Of a stretch of 64,000 nucleotides of DNA, positions 58,879 through 64,000 are shown piece after piece. Both the position numbers and the translations under genes were made by a program. The notes below the pieces were generated by a model. It saw nothing but the letters and a program-made list of their open reading frames with translations. It ran no database searches and was not told the DNA's origin. Source of the stretch: Candidatus Poseidonia sp. (GTDB lineage: Archaea; Thermoplasmatota; Poseidoniia; Poseidoniales; Poseidoniaceae); assembly GCA_022426155.1 (NCBI GenBank), contig JAKMEE010000022.1, positions 1 to 64,000 on the forward strand, in the 5' to 3' direction. Every line of letters begins with the position of its first letter. Positions within the stretch are counted from its first letter, which is position 1.

Positions 58879-58940
58879 AAAGGGCCCCTTCACGCCGTCA
58901 TCAATCGCGCTTCTTATAGGTTCAATAATCAGCGAAGCAA

Positions 58941-59330
58941 ATGAAGTCAGACGACTTCAGGGATGGGACCCTCATGGCACGTGCATTTCGCGAAGGCGTT
59001 GAAGAAAAGAAAAAAATGAAGATGACGATTCGACAAAGGTTTTGGAAACCGATGCGAAAATTTGAGTCATTAACCTCACGTGCAACTCAAATCCGTCAAA
59101 GCATGGGCCCAATAGTTGATGTTCCAGCATTGGTTCGTATTGAAGACGAACATTGGGTTTTCGAACGCATTGATGAAGCTACGCTACAACACCTGACCCA
59201 TCGTCTTGTGCTCCATAGTGAAGAAGGTGAAACCACACTCGGCGTGACGGCTGATTTTGAAACAGCGCTGCAGGTTGCAAAATGCATGGCTGAGCAACAA
59301 CAAAAAGTTGTGATGATCCGCTCGCTCTGA
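58941..59330 (+). CDS. Small unknown protein
   Basis: 129 residues, no membrane segment. The N-terminal half is very basic (EEKKKMKMTIRQRFWKPMRK), and the C-terminal half is a mixed alpha/beta piece (ALVRIEDEHWVFERIDEATL...TADFETALQVAKCMAEQQQ). It follows the polytopic membrane protein by about 60 bases and is convergent with Sec61-beta, two bases between stops. Not recognised. Confidence 0.5.
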   Translation: MKSDDFRDGTLMARAFREGVEEKKKMKMTIRQRFWKPMRKFESLTSRATQIRQSMGPIVDVPALVRIEDEHWVFERIDEATLQHLTHRLVLHSEEGETTLGVTADFETALQVAKCMAEQQQKVVMIRSL

Positions 59331-59332
59331 AT

Positions 59333-59527
59333 TCAAGCGAAGATGTTCCAGATTGCTTGAATAACGCCTTGATTGACGAGGTAAAAGAAGCCACCCAGTG
59401 CGATACAAGCAAAGTAAACCTGTGCGGGAGTGATCTTCCAAGAATCTTCAGATTCTTCATCGAAGTATCGAATCAAACCGGCCGCTTGCTGAATACCGCT
59501 GCCATCATTTTTCTTCTTCGTTGCCAT
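59333..59527 (-). CDS. Preprotein translocase subunit Sec61-beta
   Basis: 64 residues. The cytoplasmic N-terminus GSGIQQAAGLIRYFDEESED and the following ITPAQVYFACIALGGFFYLV helix match archaeal SecG/Sec61-beta, a single-helix tail-anchored subunit (typical AGLIRYF-E box). It sits at the edge of SecYE and is not catalytic. It is too short for many gene finders but the motif is clear. Confidence 0.9.
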   Translation of the reverse strand: MATKKKNDGSGIQQAAGLIRYFDEESEDSWKITPAQVYFACIALGGFFYLVNQGVIQAIWNIFA

Positions 59528-59583
59528 GTGGACCGTTCTTGGGGAGAGACCTCCCCCTTATCAACGCGACGCGGCAGGTTGAG

Positions 59584-60471
59584 TCATTCACTTTCCGAAG
59601 AATCCTCGGTTAAATCAACAAACGGGATGGATGAACCCCCCTCCAACCTCTCTCCTTTCATTGATATGACAGAGGCCCCGAAAGAATTGAGCGAGCGGCG
59701 ATCCTGAACTCCGTTTAGGGCGTCGCTAAGATCGTGCTTTTCCGATTGTAGCCATGGGTCACCTCCGATGATCCAAGCCTCAGCGCGAGCCATGGCTCGT
59801 TCAATGGCTGGCCCATTATCTTCACTCAGAGCCTCTCGTGCAGTGCTGATTTCTTGACCAATGGAGGCCATCAAGGAGGTTGTTTCTTCTGAGTCCTCCA
59901 TGGAACGCAAGAGTGTGTCGCGGCGCTGAACGATGACTTCGATCATTTCCCGAAGTGTTTCCCGTCCAGTCGCACAGTGGTCTTTCCATGTTTGTTCATT
60001 GGTTTTGATGGTGTGAAGAGGGTGATGCTTGAGTAGCCATTTCCGCGCTGAACCTTGATGGCTAAATTCCCACGGAGGCTGGCCGAGTGCGGCAACTGTG
60101 TCCAGCACAAGGCGAGCTCGTCCTTCCATAGGTCCTGTGATCCGGATGATGTTCAAATAACCCGAATTCAGCAGACCAAACGCCCAGTAAGGGCGAGATT
60201 CGACGGTTAATTTGATGTCACCGCTCGATGTTTGCATGGACCATTGCTGCTCATTGAAGCCGGGGGGTTCAATCATGGTCGGAGTTTCAGGGTGGGGCAG
60301 TTGGGACAGGAAAGCAAATGCAATATCTCCAAGATACACAACCTTTGACGGGCCGTTGAAATGTTTGCCTCGTAGCAATTGGTTGGTTATATCCATCCGA
60401 TGAGAAGCATCGGCTTTGCGAACCTGTGCGAAGAACACGCTGGTGTTGGGCTCCATCTCTTCCAAACCCAT
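59584..60471 (-). CDS. Unknown protein with helical C-terminus
   Basis: 295 residues from the ATG at 60471, chosen because GAGGGG lies at once upstream and the stop of the ATP-grasp gene is 11 bases before it. The first 145 residues are mixed alpha/beta (PSKVVYLGDIAFAFLSQLPH, KLTVESRPYWAFGLLNSGYL). The rest is helical and acidic (EMIEVIVQRRDTLLRSMEDS). It is in one operon with the TupA-like enzyme. Not recognised. Confidence 0.55.
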   Translation of the reverse strand: MGLEEMEPNTSVFFAQVRKADASHRMDITNQLLRGKHFNGPSKVVYLGDIAFAFLSQLPHPETPTMIEPPGFNEQQWSMQTSSGDIKLTVESRPYWAFGLLNSGYLNIIRITGPMEGRARLVLDTVAALGQPPWEFSHQGSARKWLLKHHPLHTIKTNEQTWKDHCATGRETLREMIEVIVQRRDTLLRSMEDSEETTSLMASIGQEISTAREALSEDNGPAIERAMARAEAWIIGGDPWLQSEKHDLSDALNGVQDRRSLNSFGASVISMKGERLEGGSSIPFVDLTEDSSESE

Positions 60472-60482
60472 CCCCTCTTGAT

Positions 60483-61439
60483 TCACGGGTTGTTTCCCAG
60501 CCAAAGTGCTCCGCCCAATTCTTCCCATTCAAGAGATTGTGGGTGGCAGGAATTGTGATAATTTGTAAATTCTCCAAATACCCATTCGTCCTCGACCAAG
60601 AACATATCCACTCGTGTATAATCAATTCCTTGTGCCAATGATTCTGAAATCGAGATCAATGATTCAATCAAGGAGCGTTCGAGAACACTGGTCAATGCTT
60701 GAGGCATGGCTCCCTGATTCCAGAGGGGGTCATTTTGCTCAATACGCTCTCCTTCGGGTGTGTAAATGGCTTGAAAATGCTCTCCGACACGGCCAGTGTC
60801 GTATTGAATAAATCCCGCTTTCCCATGAAATACATGAACTTTCCAATCGTGCGGTAAACCTCCTTGGTCAATCAGCAATTCTTCGACCATAACACCACGC
60901 GGTTCAATGTTCGCTGCAGCCCACTCGAGTTGAACGGGGAACGGCTGCTTGAGGCAATGTTTCAACGCCCTCTCAATTCTTCTTTTTGACCAGGGCATGC
61001 CATATTGGTCGCGTCCATTTCGTATGACCCTGTACCCATTCTTAGCCCGTGCCCAAGGCCTAAATCTACGCTTTACATTTTGAAGAGGTTTGGCCCCATT
61101 ATCCATGATGAAGAGGCAATTTCCTGTCCAATGGTTGGGTTTAATGACGCATTGTTCTGGTAAAGAGTCCCATGGTACCTTGTGGGTTTCAGTTGACCAA
61201 TGGTGAAGATGGGCAAGCTTGCACACCCCTTTTTCCTCAACCAATGCTCGCGATTGAAATTTATCCTCAATTTCAATCAGAAGTGGGTTGCGATCTTCCA
61301 TGCATCTCTTGAGAAGAAGTTGGCTGAAGTGGTGCTTCTTGTCATCATCAAAGCGGTGCCAAGGGCCAATGCCACCGGGCAACAATCCACTCATGTATGT
61401 CCCATCGCATCGTGGATGATGAACGCACCGCCCAATCAT
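60483..61439 (-). CDS. TupA-like ATP-grasp enzyme
   Basis: 318 residues. The order of blocks matches TupA-like ATP-grasp proteins. LVEEKGVCKLAHLHHWSTET and LPEQCVIKPNHWTGNCLFIM come first (ATP lysine). VMVEELLIDQGG then HDWKVHVFHGKAGFIQYDTG follow, and the last block is YTRVDMFLVEDEWVFGEFTN, with acidic metal ligands. Family members are linked to synthesis of teichuronic acid and other surface glycans by peptide-like ligation. It precedes an unknown helical protein in a two-gene operon. The product is unknown here. Confidence 0.75.
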   Translation of the reverse strand: MIGRCVHHPRCDGTYMSGLLPGGIGPWHRFDDDKKHHFSQLLLKRCMEDRNPLLIEIEDKFQSRALVEEKGVCKLAHLHHWSTETHKVPWDSLPEQCVIKPNHWTGNCLFIMDNGAKPLQNVKRRFRPWARAKNGYRVIRNGRDQYGMPWSKRRIERALKHCLKQPFPVQLEWAAANIEPRGVMVEELLIDQGGLPHDWKVHVFHGKAGFIQYDTGRVGEHFQAIYTPEGERIEQNDPLWNQGAMPQALTSVLERSLIESLISISESLAQGIDYTRVDMFLVEDEWVFGEFTNYHNSCHPQSLEWEELGGALWLGNNP

Positions 61440-61506
61440 TTCGTGAGAAAGGCGATGGGTAAGGTTGAAATTTGAGAGCCATCATTAGGCAATAGGTGAG
61501 ACGAAT

Positions 61507-61974
61507 ATGGGCAAAGAGAATCCAAAAAATGACTTGACCTCGCTTCCAGGCGTCGGTAATGCAACAGCAAAGAAATTAATGACTGCAAAGTTAACCACAG
61601 TTGCCAAAATTGCCACATCAACTCCGGCTGCCCTCAAGAAAGCAGGCCTTTCTGCCTCCGTTGCCACTAGTGTGTTGAAAGCTGCAAAAGCAGCGAACAA
61701 AGCGAAACAAACGGCTACGAAAGCCAAGAAAACAGCAAAGAAAGGGGCGAAAAAAGCCACAACAAGTGCGAAGAAGGCCACCTCAAAAGTCGCGCAAGCA
61801 GCCAAGAAACAAACTCAGAAGGCCCTCAATAAATCAACGAAGGTAGCAGAAAAAGTGGTGGAGAAAACAACGTCTGTTTCGGGGCTGAAATCCACCAAAG
61901 ATGGTGAACGTAAAGGCTCGAATATCAAAGTTCCAAAATCAGTGAAAGACATGCCTTGGTTCAAGAAGCGCTGA
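61507..61974 (+). CDS. Helix-hairpin-helix protein with histone-H1-like Lys/Ala tail
   Basis: 155 residues. Residues 8-60 form a HhH pair: DLTSLPGVGNATAKKLMTAK and KIATSTPAALKKAGLSASVA, as in the Rad51/DNA polymerase-lambda N-terminal domain. Residues 61-140 are a Lys/Ala/Thr-rich tail (KAANKAKQTATKAKKTAKKG and more) like histone H1 or bacterial HU-tails. The layout predicts a DNA-binding, chromatin-compacting protein. AGGTGAG lies upstream. It is close to the Xer and MC1 genes. The name and role are inferred. Confidence 0.75.
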   Translation: MGKENPKNDLTSLPGVGNATAKKLMTAKLTTVAKIATSTPAALKKAGLSASVATSVLKAAKAANKAKQTATKAKKTAKKGAKKATTSAKKATSKVAQAAKKQTQKALNKSTKVAEKVVEKTTSVSGLKSTKDGERKGSNIKVPKSVKDMPWFKKR

Positions 61975-62017
61975 ATTCGCCGCTATCTTTGAAGACCCTC
62001 TTGGCTGAACACATCAC

Positions 62018-62203
62018 ATGCCAAGGCGAAAGTACGGTCGTTTGAGGAAAACGGTTGAACTGCCATCTAAAGATAACTGCTCACGCTGTCGCTCAGGAAA
62101 GTATTGCCCTATCGTTGGCCATACTGGACAATTCATCCTTCCAGAACGTACTTGGGTTGGCCCAGAATCCATCTCCAAACGGCAAAAAAAGTCTTCATCA
62201 TAG
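62018..62203 (+). CDS. Possible small Cys-rich basic protein
   Basis: 61 residues, basic (MPRRKYGRLRKTVEL at the start) with CSRCRSGKYC, which could bind metal. It has an ATG but no clear ribosome site, and lies 43 bases after the HhH gene. It overlaps the end of the convergent Xer gene by six bases. It may be a chance frame; I keep it because the region is otherwise empty and composition is protein-like. Confidence 0.4.
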   Translation: MPRRKYGRLRKTVELPSKDNCSRCRSGKYCPIVGHTGQFILPERTWVGPESISKRQKKSSS

Positions 62204-63289
62204 AGTTTCTAAGCCACTTGAACTGGTTGAGGGCGTTGAATCGATCAATTCATCCGCTGGTGCTTGCTGTTCATTGATGGTCTCTCGCATGGCTTGAGCA
62301 CGATGGTACACTTCTCGTAGAGTTTGATCGGAAATCTCGAGGTAAACCCGAGTCGTGGCAATCGTCGCATGCCCCATGAGTCGCTGAATCGTGACCAGGT
62401 CGGCTCCTCGCTCCAACAACCCGGTCGCAAAATTGTGACGAAGAACGTGAGGAGTCAACTTTCCTTTTGGTAGGCGAGCGACTTCTCCGAGTGAATCCAT
62501 CATTCGCTGTACGGCTCTGGGCTGCAATCTTCTTCCATGGCGGTTCACCAAACACGCCTCTTGATTGTCTTGACAAAGTCGTTCTCGAACTGGAAGCCAA
62601 GAATCCAATCGCCTAAGTGTTCGTTCTGTGAATAACACCAATCGGTCTTTGTCGCCCTTTCCACCAAGAATACGAGCTGAACCATCGTCGATATCGATGT
62701 CAGCCAGATTGAGATCGCACACTTCACTCACGCGCATGCCTGTGTCCAACATCATGGTGACCAAGAGTGCAGTGGCTGGATTTTCGCTGTTTTCTGCTGC
62801 GTCAAGAACCGAACTCAACTCCCTTCGAGTCAATGTTCTTGGCAGCCGTTTTCCTGTTCTTGCTCGTTGAATGTGATCTGGCCAAATCAATCCGAGCCAC
62901 TTGACTAAGTGGCGGGCAGCTGCAATTCGTGCATTGTATGTGGTTGGCCTGAGGCCAGAAATACTCTGAGTCCAGAGATCAAGTCGGCCATTCATTGGTT
63001 CCATTCGCTGAGCCATTTCCTCAATCGTGATGGCCTCATAGGATGCTTGATCGAGAATTCGTTCTGAGGGAAGCGGGGTTTCGATCAGGTGGCGTAATCC
63101 ATAAAAATACGCCTTTTGCGTATTTTCAGATTTGTTTTCTGCCCTCAATTGTTGCTCATAACATCCGAGCCAAGGGAGATGTCGAAGATGCATCAGGCGA
63201 GCAGGAAGGCGAATATCATCGTCACTCAACCTCAACTGGCTGGGCCGTTTGGCCTTTGGCTGTGGCTTTCGCATCTCTCTCTCTCTCAT
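62198..63289 (-). CDS. Xer-type tyrosine recombinase
   Basis: 363 residues from the ATG at 63289 (MREREMRKPQ); a longer frame upstream has no homology. The N-terminal SAM-like core-binding domain (CYEQQLRAENKSENTQKAYF) precedes the catalytic domain. All residues are present: Arg186 (TGMRVSE), Lys211 (GGKGDKDR), His281 and Arg284 (TPHVLRHNFATG), His307 (LMGHATIATT) and Tyr316 (TRVYLEI). No attachment sites or cargo are visible, so a chromosome dimer-resolving Xer (XerA) is more likely than a prophage integrase. Two palindromes lie beyond its 5' end, before MC1. The start codon lies in a GA-repeat. Confidence 0.9.
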   Translation of the reverse strand: MREREMRKPQPKAKRPSQLRLSDDDIRLPARLMHLRHLPWLGCYEQQLRAENKSENTQKAYFYGLRHLIETPLPSERILDQASYEAITIEEMAQRMEPMNGRLDLWTQSISGLRPTTYNARIAAARHLVKWLGLIWPDHIQRARTGKRLPRTLTRRELSSVLDAAENSENPATALLVTMMLDTGMRVSEVCDLNLADIDIDDGSARILGGKGDKDRLVLFTERTLRRLDSWLPVRERLCQDNQEACLVNRHGRRLQPRAVQRMMDSLGEVARLPKGKLTPHVLRHNFATGLLERGADLVTIQRLMGHATIATTRVYLEISDQTLREVYHRAQAMRETINEQQAPADELIDSTPSTSSSGLETL

Positions 63290-63303
63290 TGGCGTCACCG
63301 CCT

Positions 63304-63317
63304 CCCGCCGAAGCGGG
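63304..63317 (-). repeat. Small hairpin upstream of the Xer gene
   Basis: CCCGC-CGAA-GCGGG forms a five-bp stem with a tetraloop 15 bases upstream of the Xer start codon. A short leader hairpin is possible; chance is also possible. Confidence 0.3.
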
Positions 63318-63433
63318 CATGCATCCCGTGTCCCTGAGGACAATAAGAGATTGGAAAACCTCTTTATCAAGGCATCGTTAAAATCCCTGTACATACACAG
63401 CTCATGCTGTTTGTTGGGTGGAAAAAGTAAGGG

Positions 63434-63463
63434 CCCGTTTTTGCGCCGAGGCGCAAAAAAGGG
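63434..63463. repeat. Perfect 10-bp palindrome between xer and MC1
   Basis: TTTTTGCGCC (63438-63447) and GGCGCAAAAA (63450-63459) are fully self-complementary around a two-base centre, with flanking CCC and GGG (63434-63436, 63461-63463). In RNA this would be a stable hairpin with T/A-tract ends, as a terminator-like element. As DNA it could be a recombinase or protein-binding site. Confidence 0.5.
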
Positions 63464-63470
63464 CGTTGTA

Positions 63471-63490
63471 CACGTTTGTGATCAAACGTG
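63471..63490. repeat. Perfect 8-bp inverted repeat next to the first palindrome
   Basis: CACGTTTG (63471-63478), TGAT, CAAACGTG (63483-63490). It lies 28 bases downstream of the MC1 stop and only 7 bases from the previous palindrome. Both could be the 3' end of the MC1 transcript or sites for the neighbouring Xer recombinase. Confidence 0.55.
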
Positions 63491-63518
63491 GATGGCTGAG
63501 AAGGGCCGGTTCAAACAC

Positions 63519-63785
63519 TCAAAGGTGCTCGATGCCTTGCTTCTTGACGTTAGCCTTCTTGATCTTATCAGGGAGCCAAGCTGGGCCACCAGCTGGCTTG
63601 TCAACCATGCTGATGCTGCCTTTGAAGATGTGGACACGCTTGGTGCCACGCTCTCGTAGGCGGATGTTCTCATGTCCGCGGGTAGCAGCCTTTAGGGCCG
63701 CGCCGCGTGGTTGTTTGCTTGCAAAAACCTGGCTCGTGTCTTTTCCGTTCTCCATGAGAACGAAGTATTTTTTTCCGTCTGACAT
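63519..63785 (-). CDS. Chromatin protein MC1
   Basis: 88 residues from the ATG at 63785, with GGAGG upstream; a longer open frame has no homology. The sequence follows Methanosarcina MC1: KKYFVLMENGKD, FASKQPRGAALKAATRG, NIRLRERGTKRVHIFKG and GPAWLPDKIKKANVKK. MC1 is a small monomeric protein that binds and sharply bends DNA and takes part in archaeal chromatin. It is conserved in length (88 versus about 93). A TATA-like box stands upstream. Its neighbours are the Xer recombinase and the HhH/Lys-Ala protein. Confidence 0.95.
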   Translation of the reverse strand: MSDGKKYFVLMENGKDTSQVFASKQPRGAALKAATRGHENIRLRERGTKRVHIFKGSISMVDKPAGGPAWLPDKIKKANVKKQGIEHL

Positions 63786-63820
63786 TTGGATTTCCTCCGC
63801 TCCGGTCTTGTTTGGTTGAG

Positions 63821-63833
63821 CATATAATAATTT
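63821..63833 (-). promoter_or_regulatory. Promoter candidate for MC1
   Basis: On the minus strand AAATTATTATATG, preceded by GGGGAAA (BRE-like), lies about 36-48 bases before the MC1 start codon. The leader would be about 15-25 bases and includes the GGAGG site. It is one of the clearest TATA candidates in the window. Confidence 0.5.
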
Positions 63834-63943
63834 CCCCAAAAAAAGGCATTACTGCGCCACATATGGGCCCCAGTCCCTCATCCGGGCCATCAATTTCCGC
63901 CTATTCAAGCCTCAGTAGGGCGTTTATGAAATCGGTTTTCTGC

Positions 63944-64000
63944 TTAAATTTCAGCACCAGCAAGGGTCTTTGTTTCGACCACCCCTGGAACTTGCCGAAT
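63944..64000 (-). CDS. C-terminal fragment of a gene continuing beyond the window
   Basis: The last 57 bases read on the minus strand give 18 residues ending in TAA. They end VPGVVETKTLAGAEI, which resembles the last strand of Lrp/AsnC RAM-type domains (consensus-like PGVxETxT). The call rests on too few residues to be firm. The 100 bases between it and the MC1 promoter show no other gene. Confidence 0.3.
   Translation of the reverse strand: MRQVPGVVETKTLAGAEI

Noticed and set aside
63275-63288. GA dinucleotide run at the Xer start as a phase-variable repeat
   Set aside because: Only about five GA units; a slipped copy would leave an in-frame ATG six codons later, so little regulatory effect is expected.
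62198-63289. Prophage or integrative element carried by the tyrosine recombinase
   Set aside because: No duplicated tRNA end, att repeats, phage genes or composition shift lie nearby, and flanking genes look chromosomal. A Xer-type housekeeping role fits better.
1-64000. CRISPR arrays, insertion sequences, rRNA genes
   Set aside because: I looked for regularly spaced repeats, transposase motifs (DDE, HUH) and rRNA landmarks on both strands and saw none.

Overview
The window looks like a gene-dense chromosome segment of a planktonic euryarchaeon. The most likely group is Marine Group II (Poseidoniales) or a close relative. Archaeal identity rests on the large subunit of the D-family DNA polymerase with a C-terminal PCNA-binding peptide, the primase large subunit, an S13-S4-S11-RNA polymerase subunit D operon, Sec61-beta, archaeal pantoate kinase, the archaeal pterin diphosphokinase and chromatin protein MC1. 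The group assignment is inferred from an aerobic haem-copper oxidase operon, large Asp-rich TSP3 surface proteins and many bacterial-type genes (LeuRS, RibD, PlsC, Grx4/BolA). No rRNA, CRISPR array, insertion sequence or prophage is visible. One tRNA is present, and no gap without a gene exceeds 300 bases.

Layout. 1-7.0 kb: the end of an SGNH-like gene followed by an MBOAT acyltransferase (cell-surface O-acylation), a cysteate-synthase-like PLP enzyme, two small unknown genes, a convergent LicD/cytidylyltransferase pair that is visibly AT-rich, and a Grx4-BolA pair. 7.1-10.8 kb: lipid-linked glycan flippase, GT4 glycosyltransferase, ribulose-phosphate epimerase, thioredoxin. 10.8-18.6 kb: a STAND-type ATPase regulator divergent from a giant WD40/TSP3 surface protein, with a tandem 18-bp repeat between them. 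Next comes a secreted sensor-like protein with two cytoplasmic winged helices. 18.6-26.3 kb: bacterial-type LeuRS, a second TSP3 surface protein, a TPD-family nuclease (homologue of human CDIN1/C15orf41) and pantoate kinase. 26.3-37.8 kb: information-processing core (Rpo3, S11, S4, S13, a methyltransferase, PyrE, PolD large subunit, MptE, PriL). 37.8-46.3 kb: PlsC-like acyltransferase, DUF373, CBS protein, RibD, a diacylglycerol-kinase-like enzyme and a lipoprotein.

46.3-53.0 kb is a minus-strand respiratory operon in the order coxB-coxA-coxC-cox4-sco-tRNA-Ser. The sco-like gene runs into the tRNA, and its stop codon is the tRNA anticodon. CoxA carries an N-terminal secreted domain, and the Sco fold is split by a large insertion. 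53.2-61.5 kb: DUF167 and Toprim proteins, an NSUN RNA methylase-membrane protein-Lrp operon, unknown membrane proteins, Sec61-beta and a TupA-like ATP-grasp enzyme. 61.5-64 kb: chromosome-organisation genes, namely a helix-hairpin-helix protein with a histone-H1-like Lys/Ala tail, a Xer tyrosine recombinase and MC1, with two adjacent perfect palindromes between the last two.

The best candidates for something undescribed are the STAND-regulator/TSP3/membrane-winged-helix cluster with its tandem operator, the sco/tRNA anticodon-stop overlap, and the HhH-H1-like/Xer/MC1 neighbourhood. All function calls come from reading motifs by eye; no database search was run.
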